Positions 9,312 to 16,934 of a stretch of 18,307 bases of DNA are shown in pieces. Where the stretch lies: NCBI GenBank assembly GCA_040226215.1, contig JAVKFF010000112.1:1-18307 (forward strand), written 5' to 3'. The stretch is from JAVKFF01 sp040226215 (GTDB lineage Bacteria > Pseudomonadota > Alphaproteobacteria > DSM-16000 > Inquilinaceae). Both the position numbers and the translations under genes were made by a program. A model generated the notes under the pieces. The model had not been told where the DNA came from. It did not search any database and saw only the letters and a list, made by a program, of their open reading frames with translations. Every line of letters begins with the position of its first letter. Within the stretch, counting starts at the first letter, position 1.

Positions 9312-9737
9312 GGCCTGTCCTCATCGACCGGCCGAGAACGTCGGATGCCCATGTCCGGTAGATGTGATCGGCACATATGATCGGCAATGGCGGCCGTCTT
9401 GACGTCGCAGTCAGCATCGCCGCTCCGCACCGGTCCGCCGATACCCGGCTGAACGTGACGACCCCGACGACACCTGACATGATCCGCCGACACCTGACAG
9501 CACCCGGCCCGGCACCCATGTCGGTCGCCAGTCACGTCCTCACCCGGCCGATCCACACCCTGGCGGTCCCGGGCCGGTGGCCGGATCGTCCCCGGGCCGT
9601 CCCTCAACCCCTGATCGTCCCCTCACCTCGGGCCGTCCCCGGGTGCTCACCGGCTACCGGCCCCGCATCCCCACTGGTCCGAGGCTGGGCGCGGCGTGGG
9701 ACCAACGCGAACTCGGAAGCCCGGGGGTGATCTGCGT

Positions 9738-10814
<1,077 letters not shown>

Positions 10815-10863
10815 CGTTGAGACTCCTGTCTCTCACAGGTTGAGCGGCAATTCAATGATTCCA

Positions 10864-10892
10864 TATGTACCTCTTTTGTTCGCTTCGCGCAA
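10864..10892 (-). promoter_or_regulatory. Candidate recA promoter
   Basis: On the minus strand, TTGCGC (10887-10892) is followed after 17 bp by TACATA (10864-10869). Transcription would start near 10857, giving a leader of about 43 bases that contains the AGGAG site. The elements are moderate matches, but this is the AT-richest part of the gap and the spacing is ideal. Confidence 0.45.
10867..10881 (-). promoter_or_regulatory. Candidate LexA (SOS) operator of recA
   Basis: The minus strand reads GAAC-N7-GTAC, one base away from the alphaproteobacterial LexA direct repeat GAAC-N7-GAAC. It overlaps the spacer and -10 of the candidate recA promoter, where a repressor would block transcription. 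A second one-mismatch copy, GAAC-N7-AAAC, lies further upstream at 10934-10948. Confidence 0.45.
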
Positions 10893-11084
10893 GCAGTATG
10901 AACAGATTGAATCCAAACGGAATTTCCGGAAATGTTTCAGTTTCGTTCCGCGCCGCCGCCCACAACCATCGCTTGCGGAGGTCGCCAGCCGTTTCGCAGG
11001 GACGTGATGCCGGGGCGTGATGCCGGACCGGGCCGCCCGCGGATCAGGTGACGGCGCCGGAACGGAGTCGAGGAGAGCCGGCGC

Positions 11085-13007
11085 TCAGGAGAGGTCGAGG
11101 CCGCTTTCGGCGGTGATCTGCACGCCGCCATCGAGCGGCCGCACACGCAGATCCTCGACCGCTGGACGCACCACGAGGCCCTGAATGCTGGGTAGCAACC
11201 GGAAATCGATGAAGCGCTGCATGGTCGCGAGGCCGCCGGCGGGCATCCGCGGCGCCATGGCCACCAGGATGTCGCCCACCGAGGGGTCGATGAAGGCGAC
11301 CGGCCCGAAGCTGTCGAGATCGGCGATCAGCACGCGGCCGCCATCGGGATGGTCCGGCTCCGCCTCGACCGCGATTCCCGCCGCGCCGCCTGTCGCCGCC
11401 AGGGCGCCCGCGCCCGCCGGCACCAGCACCCGCCAGGCCGTGTCCTCCTGGCGCAGCACCGGATCGGCACCGTCATAGTCCGCATACCGGATCGCCACGC
11501 CGCCCCGGGCCTCCGCCGGGATGCCGACGCCGAAGCCGGTTTCGCCCTGCTCGGCGAGCGTGGCGCTGTTCAGGTCGTTCGCGGCATTGGCGAAGACCAG
11601 CCAGAGGTCGCCGCCACGGCGGAACACGGCGAGCCCCATCGGCTGCCCGGTATCGAAAACCGCCTCGCTGGCCATCGCGTCAGCGTCGACCGGTGCGGGC
11701 GGGCTGGCCTGCGGCGCCGGCCCCTGGTCGTCCGCTGCACCGGCAAGCGCCGTGGTGCCGTCCGCCTCGCCGGACCCGGCCGGGCCGGCCTGCCCGTTTG
11801 CTGTTTCGGCAGCATCGTTCGTGTCTTCGCCAGGGTCGCCCGCGCCATCGGACTCCGCCGTACTCGACCCGGCAGCATCCGACCCGGCACTGTCCGGTCC
11901 GGCATCGCCAACCTGGACATCGCCGGCCTCGACACCGCCGGCCCCGACACCGCCGGCCTGGGCGCCACCGGCCTGGGCGCCGCCATCGGCGGCCCCGTCC
12001 GTCTCCGCACCGGCCAAGGGCTCGACACGCACCGTCGCCGGCGTGCCGGGCTCGATGATTTCGATCTCGCTCGCCCGGTAGCCGCTATTGGGCGCCAGGA
12101 TATCCAGCACGATACGTCCGGAGGACAGGAAATGCCGCACCTCGGAGCCGGGCAATGTCGCGACCAGCAGGCTGGTCGCATCACCATCCAGGTGCTGTTG
12201 CAGGCCGAAGATCTCCGGCAGGATTCCGGCCTGCACATCCGACAGGTCCAGGGTCACGGGACGCTCGATCGCCACCTCGATGGTATCGCCACGCCGACGG
12301 ACCGCGTAGTCCGGCGCGCTCTCGAACTCCAGCACGACGCGCGAATAGCCGAGCCGCGAGGCACCGAAGACCGGAATCATCGCCTCCGACGCCGGTGCCG
12401 GTCCGCCCTCGACCGCGACGTCTTCGGTCGTCCCGTCCTCGGCCGACCCGTCACCGGCCGACCCGTCACCGGCTGAATCCTGACTTGCCGCGGTGTCGCC
12501 CGCGTCGGTGTCGCCGGTGTCGGTGTCGCCCGCGTCGGTATTGCCCGTGTCGGTATCGCCCGTGTCGGTATCGCCCGTGTCGACGTTGTCCTGGCGCTGC
12601 CCGGCGAACTGGTCCGGCGCGCTCACCGGGGCATCGGGGTTGAGACGGAAGTCCCAGGCCCAGCGGTCGTTGAGGCGGAGCTGCTCCACCGTCATCGGCG
12701 CGGTCAGCTCGATCACCACCCGGCGGCCGTCTGCCTCGAGGCGGATGTCGGCGATGTAGCGGGCCAGGAAGTCGAGGAAATAGGCGACGTCGCGGCTGAT
12801 CACCTGCTCGCCCTCGATCACCATGGTGCGGCCGTCCAGTTGCCAGTCCATGCCCGGTGCCGGGCCGTTCCAGTCGAACACCAGACGTCCGTAGCTACCG
12901 TGATCCCAGGCCCGCAGGGTCTGCCCCGCAGCGGCTCCCGGAAGGAGTCCGGCCAGGGCCGCGATGGCAGCCAGTTTCGCCAGCTGCGCGAAAAGCCTGG
13001 GGATCAT
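11085..13007 (-). CDS. Secreted low-complexity protein of unknown function (possible AMIN-like N-terminal module)
   Basis: This 640-residue protein starts with a clear signal peptide (hydrophobic core AAIAALAGLL, likely cleavage after AAAG near residue 28), so it is periplasmic or envelope-associated. Residues about 30-122 are beta-rich (RLVFDWNG, RRVVIELTAP) and resemble an AMIN-type cell-envelope domain; this is a tentative reading. Residues 143-172 are six DTGDT-type pentapeptides. A second beta-rich region (about 210-310) leads into a long Ala/Gly/Asp linker with pentapeptides of the GGAQA type, then a third globular part (VFDTGQPMGLAVF onward). It ends in a beta segment, VRPLDGGVQITAESGLDLS. 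I recall longer homologs with TPR repeats in this recA-adjacent position, so the short C-terminus may mean loss of such a region; this is unverified. The ATG at 13007 sits 129 bases after a strong promoter. Confidence 0.75.
   Translation of the reverse strand: MIPRLFAQLAKLAAIAALAGLLPGAAAGQTLRAWDHGSYGRLVFDWNGPAPGMDWQLDGRTMVIEGEQVISRDVAYFLDFLARYIADIRLEADGRRVVIELTAPMTVEQLRLNDRWAWDFRLNPDAPVSAPDQFAGQRQDNVDTGDTDTGDTDTGNTDAGDTDTGDTDAGDTAASQDSAGDGSAGDGSAEDGTTEDVAVEGGPAPASEAMIPVFGASRLGYSRVVLEFESAPDYAVRRRGDTIEVAIERPVTLDLSDVQAGILPEIFGLQQHLDGDATSLLVATLPGSEVRHFLSSGRIVLDILAPNSGYRASEIEIIEPGTPATVRVEPLAGAETDGAADGGAQAGGAQAGGVGAGGVEAGDVQVGDAGPDSAGSDAAGSSTAESDGAGDPGEDTNDAAETANGQAGPAGSGEADGTTALAGAADDQGPAPQASPPAPVDADAMASEAVFDTGQPMGLAVFRRGGDLWLVFANAANDLNSATLAEQGETGFGVGIPAEARGGVAIRYADYDGADPVLRQEDTAWRVLVPAGAGALAATGGAAGIAVEAEPDHPDGGRVLIADLDSFGPVAFIDPSVGDILVAMAPRMPAGGLATMQRFIDFRLLPSIQGLVVRPAVEDLRVRPLDGGVQITAESGLDLS
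11912..11986 (-). repeat. 15-bp in-frame tandem repeat, five copies, in the linker of the secreted protein
   Basis: Five consecutive 15-bp units (11912-11926, 11927-11941, 11942-11956, 11957-11971, 11972-11986) share the pattern CCTsGrCrCCrCCGG on the plus strand. They encode degenerate GGAQA / GGVEA / GDVQV pentapeptides. The units are more diverged than those at 12492-12581. Confidence 0.75.
12492..12581 (-). repeat. 15-bp in-frame tandem repeat, six copies (DTGDT pentapeptides)
   Basis: Six 15-bp units encode DTGDT, DTGDT, DTGNT, DAGDT, DTGDT and DAGDT (residues 143-172 of the secreted protein). The units are nearly identical at DNA level (GTGTCGGTATCGCCC on the plus strand), so copy number probably varies between strains. 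The Asp/Gly-rich pattern could be a flexible linker or bind divalent cations; nothing in the sequence decides this. Confidence 0.9.
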
Positions 13008-13142
13008 CTCGCTTCGTCCACCTTGTCACCTCAAGGGCCGCACCCGCGCGGCCGTCGACGCCGTTCGCACCCGCTCACCTTCCTTCGTATCACATCCGAA
13101 GGTGGCACTTTGCGGGCGAAGCGATGTCAAATCTCATACGCG

Positions 13143-13171
13143 ATCATAGAGTTACCATGGAATCCTGGCAA
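13143..13171 (-). promoter_or_regulatory. Strong sigma70-type promoter for the secreted protein, with a GANTC site in the spacer
   Basis: On the minus strand TTGCCA (13166-13171) is followed after exactly 17 bp by TATGAT (13143-13148). The spacer contains GATTC/GAATC (13160-13164), a CcrM-type GANTC methylation site. Transcription would start near 13136, giving a leader of about 129 bases. This is one of the best promoter matches in the window. Confidence 0.65.
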
Positions 13172-13205
13172 ACTGCCGGGCATCAATTCTCGCCCCGCCG
13201 CGATC

Positions 13206-13237
13206 AAAAAGGGCGGCGCCCCCTGGGAGCGCCGCCC
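13206..13237 (-). terminator. Rho-independent terminator of dksA
   Basis: GGGCGGCGC (13211-13219) pairs perfectly with GCGCCGCCC (13229-13237); the loop adds a CCC/GGG extension. Read on the minus strand, the stem is followed by five T residues (13206-13210). It lies about 50 bases after the dksA stop and just before the promoter at 13143-13171, so it separates the two transcription units. Confidence 0.92.
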
Positions 13238-13284
13238 GATCTCCTGCCCGTCCGGCGGTTACGCGGCCCTTCCGGCCGGCCCGC

Positions 13285-13716
13285 TCAGTCGTCGCGATGC
13301 GTGCGCTCGCGGCGTTCGTGGCGCTCCTGGGCCTCCAGGCTCATCGTGGCGATCGGCCGCGCGTCCAGGCGCTTGACCGAGATCGGCTCGCCGGTTTCCT
13401 CGCAATAGCCGAACTCTCCGTTCTCCAGCCGCCTGATGGCGGCGTCGATCTTCGAGATCAGCTTGCGTTCCCGGTCCCGCGTCCTGAGTTCCAGCGCCTT
13501 GTCGGACTCGTCCGATGCCCGGTCCGCCAGATCGGGCTTCTGCAGGCCGCCTTCCTGCAGGTGGGCCAGCGTCTCGGATGATTCGGCAAGAAGTTCCGCG
13601 CGCCAGCGCAGCAGCTTGTTGCGGAAATAGGCCTTCATCATAGGGTTCATGAACGCCTCGTCCTCCGACGGACGGTAGTCCGGAGAGACGAGCGGTTCGG
13701 TGATCTCCGCGCTCAT
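13285..13716 (-). CDS. dksA: RNA polymerase-binding transcription factor DksA (single-cysteine type)
   Basis: DksA binds in the secondary channel of RNA polymerase and, with ppGpp, reprograms transcription in the stringent response. From the ATG at 13716 the protein has 143 residues. The coiled-coil tip keeps the key acidic pattern D62-L-A-D65-R-A67, and LELRTRDRERKLISKI follows. The zinc-finger cysteines of E. coli DksA are replaced by Cys105, Thr108, Ser126 and Ala129, in the same spacing. This C-T-S-A pattern is also known from Rhodobacter DksA, so the protein is a natural zinc-independent type, not a broken one. A GTG at 13755 would add 13 residues, but homologs begin near the ATG and the extension matches nothing I know. 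A strong promoter upstream and terminator downstream make it a single-gene unit. Confidence 0.95.
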   Translation of the reverse strand: MSAEITEPLVSPDYRPSEDEAFMNPMMKAYFRNKLLRWRAELLAESSETLAHLQEGGLQKPDLADRASDESDKALELRTRDRERKLISKIDAAIRRLENGEFGYCEETGEPISVKRLDARPIATMSLEAQERHERRERTHRDD

Positions 13717-13775
13717 ACGACCAGCAACCCCCAACACCTTGTACCCCAGTTTCACCCCCGTCGCGGGGTGGCCGG

Positions 13776-13804
13776 ACTATAGGGCCAAGCGCTGCCGCCG
13801 ACAA
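13776..13804 (-). promoter_or_regulatory. Strong sigma70-type promoter for dksA
   Basis: On the minus strand TTGTCG (13799-13804), a 17-bp spacer and TATAGT (13776-13781) form a good consensus promoter. Transcription would begin near 13768, leaving about 52 bases before the ATG at 13716 but only about 13 before the alternative GTG at 13755, which supports the shorter protein. Confidence 0.65.
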
Positions 13805-13934
13805 TATTCCGATTTCATCCCGGAAAACCGGCCAAATCCTTGGAATTCTGACCATTTATGTCGGTTTTGTGTTCCCCTTGTGGATGCCGTGTGTACACTC
13901 GTCCGCGCGACAGAACAGGGGGCTCCGAGTCGCC

Positions 13935-14120
13935 ATGGATCTCGACGTCTTCACGCCCGGCGCGATCGTCTGCAACCCCGCGGCACCCGACTGGGGTGAG
14001 GGACAGGTGCAGTCCGTGGTCGGTACCACGGTCACCGTGAATTTCGAGCATCGGGGCAAGTTGGTGCTGAACGCCGCCAAGGTGCGCCTGGAGGTCGTGG
14101 AGCCGGCGAGCTGGCGCTGA
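13935..14120 (+). CDS. DUF3553 domain-containing protein
   Basis: This 61-residue protein begins MDLDVFTPGAIVCNPAAPDW and continues GEGQVQSVVG, then NFEHRGKLVL, a small beta-rich fold typical of DUF3553. The domain resembles nucleic-acid-associated small beta barrels found alone or attached to helicases, but no function is established. The ATG at 13935 matches the family start; the frame is open 66 bases further up but without similarity. It is divergent from dksA across a 218-bp gap. A GANTC site (GAGTC, 13927-13931) sits directly before the start codon. Confidence 0.85.
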   Translation: MDLDVFTPGAIVCNPAAPDWGEGQVQSVVGTTVTVNFEHRGKLVLNAAKVRLEVVEPASWR

Positions 14121-14167
14121 GCCGGCGCCTCCCAACACATTACCGTCCCGCCTGGCCCGGATCAGGT

Positions 14168-14181
14168 TTGACCTGGATCAG
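14168..14181 (+). promoter_or_regulatory. Possible FNR/FixK-type site upstream of the DUF465 gene
   Basis: TTGAC-CTGG-ATCAG matches the FNR/FixK palindrome TTGAT-N4-ATCAA at eight of ten fixed positions. It lies in the 182-bp gap between the DUF3553 and DUF465 genes, 121 bp before the latter's start. No clear -10 lies at the distance expected for class II activation, so the call is tentative. Confidence 0.35.
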
Positions 14182-14302
14182 GGCCATTGCGGACGAACCG
14201 GCCGATGCTCGCCGGTGTGAACCGGGGATGCGCGGCGCGGGATGAAGGATTTCCCGGCCGGCGCGCTCCGCCCGAGGCCCTAGAGACCGGAGACCATCCG
14301 CC

Positions 14303-14542
14303 ATGTCGCACGACGCCCATGATCTCGCCAGCGAGCTGCCGGAGCATCGCCAGCGCATCCATGTCCTGAAGGTGGAGAACGCGCATTTCCGCCGCCTGAT
14401 GGGCGACTATAACGATCTCGACCAGTCGATTCTCAGGCTGGAGACGTCGGGCCAGCCGATCGACGACATGGCGATCGAGGAGATGAAACGTCGCCGCCTC
14501 GCCCTCAAGGACGAGTTGTTCGCCATGATCCGCGCGACCTGA
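14303..14542 (+). CDS. YdcH-like DUF465 family protein
   Basis: This 79-residue protein is almost entirely helical and highly charged. The family features are visible: HRQRIHVLKVENAHFRRLM, then DYNDLDQSI, and IEEMKRRRLALKDELFAMI near the C-terminus, forming an antiparallel coiled-coil hairpin. DUF465/YdcH proteins are widespread in proteobacteria and their role is unknown. The ATG at 14303 has GGAG about ten bases upstream. Its stop codon lies inside the first copy of a 14-bp tandem duplication that continues downstream. Confidence 0.9.
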   Translation: MSHDAHDLASELPEHRQRIHVLKVENAHFRRLMGDYNDLDQSILRLETSGQPIDDMAIEEMKRRRLALKDELFAMIRAT

Positions 14543-14621
14543 TCCGCCCGACCTGATCCGCCCGCAAAATCGGCCCCGCGATCCGCCCCCCGATCTGCCC
14601 CGCGATCCGCCCCCCGATCCA
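14535..14621 (+). repeat. Two short tandem duplications at the 3' end of the DUF465 gene (14 bp x2, 24 bp x2)
   Basis: CGACCTGATCCGCC occurs at 14535-14548 and again at 14549-14562; the first copy includes the DUF465 stop codon. Just downstream, a 24-bp unit starting CCCCGCGATCCGCCCCCC occurs at 14574-14597 and 14598-14621 with two terminal differences. The sequence is very C-rich and lies in the 147-bp gap before moaA. It has no T-run, so it is not an intrinsic terminator. Confidence 0.85.
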
Positions 14622-14689
14622 CCCCGGGCGCCGCCGCTGCGCGTGCGGGGGCTGGATTCGCGACGCCCGATGACCCATCTTGTCACGTG

Positions 14690-15730
14690 ATGACTGTCGA
14701 TAACGCCCCCATGCACGCGCGGCGCGGCGCGGCGCCGCTGATCGACCCGTTCGGGCGGGCGATCACCTATGTGCGCATCTCGGTCACCGACCGCTGCGAC
14801 TTCCGCTGCGTCTACTGCATGGCCGAGGAGATGACGTTCCTGCCGAAGAAGGAACTGCTGACGCTCGAGGAACTCGACCGGGTGGCCGGCGCCTTCATCC
14901 GCAGCGGCACGCGCAAGCTGCGCCTGACCGGCGGCGAACCCCTGGTCCGGCGCGGCATCATGGACCTGATCAAGAGCCTCTCCCGGCATCTCAGGACCGG
15001 TGCGCTGGAGGAGCTGACGCTGACCACAAACGGCAGCCAGCTCGGCCGTTTCGCCGAAGACCTCGCCGCCGCGGGGGTGCGCCGGATCAACGTCTCCCTG
15101 GACACGCTGGATCCGGAGAAGTTCCTGGCGATCACCCGCTGGGGCAAGTACGACAAGGTGATGGCCGGCATCGCCGCAGCCAAGGCGGCGGGCCTCCAGG
15201 TGAAGATCAACGCCGTGGCGCTGAAGGGCGTCAACGAGCACGAGATCGACGACATGCTGCGCTGGTGCGGCGCCCAGGGCCACGACCTCACCCTGATCGA
15301 GACCATGCCGGTGGGCGACATCGGCAGCGAGAACCGGGTCGACCAGTATCTCCCGCTTTCCGCGGTGCGGCTGGACCTGGAGCGGCGCTGGACCTTGACA
15401 CCGATCGACTACCAGACCGGCGGGCCGGCGCGCTATGTGCGGGTCGAGGAGACCGGCGGCCGCCTCGGCTTCATCACGCCGATGACCCATAATTTCTGCG
15501 AGAGCTGCAACCGGGTGCGGCTGACCTGTACCGGCACGCTCTATATGTGCCTGGGCCAGGAGGACGCGGCCGATCTGCGCACGCCGCTGCGCGCCAGCGC
15601 CGATGATCACCTGCTGGACCAGGCCATCCGGGAGGCTATCGCCCGCAAGCCCAAGGGCCACGACTTCATCATCGATCGCGGTGCCGAGCGCCCGGCGGTC
15701 CGGCGCCACATGAACGTGACGGGCGGCTGA
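14690..15730 (+). CDS. moaA: GTP 3',8-cyclase MoaA
   Basis: MoaA is the radical-SAM enzyme that, with MoaC, converts GTP to cyclic pyranopterin monophosphate, the first step of molybdenum cofactor synthesis. The 346-residue protein has the N-terminal radical-SAM cluster at Cys36, Cys40 and Cys43 (DRCDFRCVYC) and the second cluster, specific to MoaA, at Cys270, Cys273 and Cys287 (CESC...LYMC), both complete. The chain ends in Gly-Gly, the tail known to be essential in MoaA. The ATG at 14690 is used; a GTG immediately before it at 14687 is equivalent. There is no clear ribosome-binding site. No other moa or mob gene lies nearby, so the pathway genes are scattered. Confidence 0.97.
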   Translation: MTVDNAPMHARRGAAPLIDPFGRAITYVRISVTDRCDFRCVYCMAEEMTFLPKKELLTLEELDRVAGAFIRSGTRKLRLTGGEPLVRRGIMDLIKSLSRHLRTGALEELTLTTNGSQLGRFAEDLAAAGVRRINVSLDTLDPEKFLAITRWGKYDKVMAGIAAAKAAGLQVKINAVALKGVNEHEIDDMLRWCGAQGHDLTLIETMPVGDIGSENRVDQYLPLSAVRLDLERRWTLTPIDYQTGGPARYVRVEETGGRLGFITPMTHNFCESCNRVRLTCTGTLYMCLGQEDAADLRTPLRASADDHLLDQAIREAIARKPKGHDFIIDRGAERPAVRRHMNVTGG

Positions 15731-15743
15731 TTCCGGCCGCGTG

Positions 15744-15752
15744 TGCTAGCAT
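15744..15752 (+). promoter_or_regulatory. Candidate extended -10 upstream of the DUF2259 gene
   Basis: TGCTAGCAT, a TGn extension plus TAGCAT, lies 14 bp after the moaA stop and 44 bp before the next start codon. There is no good -35. It would allow independent transcription of the secreted protein. Confidence 0.35.
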
Positions 15753-15796
15753 GGCATCCAAGGCATATCCGGCTCACGATCGGGGGTAAGAGGACG

Positions 15797-16576
15797 ATGG
15801 TGCTCTGGGGAAGGTTTGCCGGTTCTCGGCTCATCGGACTGATACTGGCGCTGCTGGTGGTGTGCGCCGGCGCGGCCCACGGAGCCGAACGCGCGCGCCA
15901 GCAGACCCTCGGCTTCTCGCCTGACGGCCTGCGCTTTGCCTTCATCCAGTGGGGCGTGGGCGACGGCCTCGGCGACCCCTATGCCGATGTCTTCGTCCTC
16001 GACGTTCCCTCCAATTCCTGGCTTTCCGGCTCGCCCATACGCATCCGCGTGCCGGAGAGCGAGGTGGACGCGCTGTGGAACTCGACCGACGACCCGGCGC
16101 AATGGGCCTACGACCAGGCGCTGGCGGAAGCCCAGCCCCTGCTCGAGGCCAGCGGAATCGTGCGCACCGATACCGGCACCATGCTGGTTCGCCGGACCGT
16201 CTTCGACCGCAGCGCCCCCGCCGACATGGTGCGCTTCACCGTGGCGCCGAACTCGGTGCGCGATTACACCATCCGGCTGACGCAGGACCAGATCGACAAC
16301 GACTGCGACTACATGGATCGCCAGCCGCGCATCTTCTCGCTGATCCTGGAATCGAGCAGCAATCCACCGCTTACCCTGCAGGAGGACACCGGCCTGCCGG
16401 AAAGCCGCGGCTGCGCGCTTGGCTACCGCATCCACGACGTCATCATGCATCGCGAGACCTTCGACGGACCGGCGTCGCTGGTGGTGCTCCTGGCCTACAG
16501 CCTGCCGGGATTCGAGGGCGACGATATCCGCTATCTGGCGGTCAGCGCCCGCACGACCATCCTGGAGCCGTTCTGA
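15797..16576 (+). CDS. Predicted secreted DUF2259 protein
   Basis: This 259-residue protein has a clear signal peptide: basic start MVLWGRFAGSR, hydrophobic core LIGLILALLVVCAGAA and likely cleavage after AHG near residue 30. The mature part begins with QTLGFSPDGLRFAFIQWG and YADVFVLDVPSN, resembling the opening of DUF2259 secreted proteins and suggesting a beta-propeller-like blade. Three mature-region cysteines are not obviously paired. The ATG at 15797 is preceded by AAGAGG at good spacing; an upstream in-frame codon at 15743 would bury the signal peptide and was rejected. It follows moaA by 66 bp on the same strand. Its function is unknown. Confidence 0.82.
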   Translation: MVLWGRFAGSRLIGLILALLVVCAGAAHGAERARQQTLGFSPDGLRFAFIQWGVGDGLGDPYADVFVLDVPSNSWLSGSPIRIRVPESEVDALWNSTDDPAQWAYDQALAEAQPLLEASGIVRTDTGTMLVRRTVFDRSAPADMVRFTVAPNSVRDYTIRLTQDQIDNDCDYMDRQPRIFSLILESSSNPPLTLQEDTGLPESRGCALGYRIHDVIMHRETFDGPASLVVLLAYSLPGFEGDDIRYLAVSARTTILEPF

Positions 16577-16934
16577 CTGATCACTTGAGCTGCACCCGGA
16601 ATGCGATTCAGGATCAAGGGTTTGGCAGCGGTTGATTGAGAAATGACCTGAACAGGCTACGGCCACGCCCGACTGCGATTTTCCCTTGCGGACGAGGTTT
16701 TTTCGGCCGACACCTGCAGCGGCGCGGGAGGTAGCTGCGGCAAGTCGCCGGAAGGCCTTTGGCGCGGCACCGCTCGCCTGTGTCCGTTGCCACGGGGCGT
16801 TTGCCTGCGGCAGCCCGCTCGTGTAGCAAGACGGCACCACCGCCCGCGCGCCGGCCGGTGGCACCAGATGGATCGAAACCCGCCGCCGATTGCCGATCAT
16901 GGATGACGTCGCCAGCCAACCGGGCCCGGACAGG
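16577..16934. other. 358-bp gap before nadK; no gene seen
   Basis: No convincing reading frame occupies this stretch. It contains the palindrome GAATGCGATTC (16599-16609) and a T6 run near 16699 without a strong stem before it. GC content drops around 16610-16705, then rises again. The last 36 bases could be nadK coding sequence if the ATG at 16899 is used. The nadK promoter must lie here, but I could not place it. Confidence 0.5.

Larger units (their letters stand above)
9092..9737. other. 646-bp gap between recA and alaS; repeat-bearing, no gene seen
   Basis: No reading frame here looks like a gene: the open frames on both strands are Arg/Pro/Ala-rich, lack ribosome-binding sites and match no family I know. 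The stretch holds a 14-bp tandem repeat (9260-9311), a duplicated CGACACCTGACA word around 9470-9500, and an imperfectly repeated GATCGTCCCC...GGGCCGTCCC motif around 9586-9650. Part of it must carry the alaS promoter and leader. No convincing hairpin plus T-run for recA was found, although recA should end here. Confidence 0.6.

Noticed and set aside
9098..9730. Open frames on both strands between recA and alaS
   Set aside because: No ribosome-binding site, Arg/Pro-rich composition, overlap with the tandem repeat and no family resemblance.
11041..11084. Terminator after the secreted protein (GCGCCGG...CCGGCGC)
   Set aside because: The seven-base stem has a 17-base loop and no T run.
13717..13755. 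GTG start at 13755 giving a 156-residue DksA
   Set aside because: The predicted promoter would leave only about 13 bases of leader, and the 13 extra residues match nothing in the family; the ATG at 13716 is preferred.
16577..16740. Remnant of an insertion sequence in the gap after the DUF2259 gene
   Set aside because: The GC drop looked suggestive, but I found no transposase fragment, no terminal inverted repeats and no target duplication.
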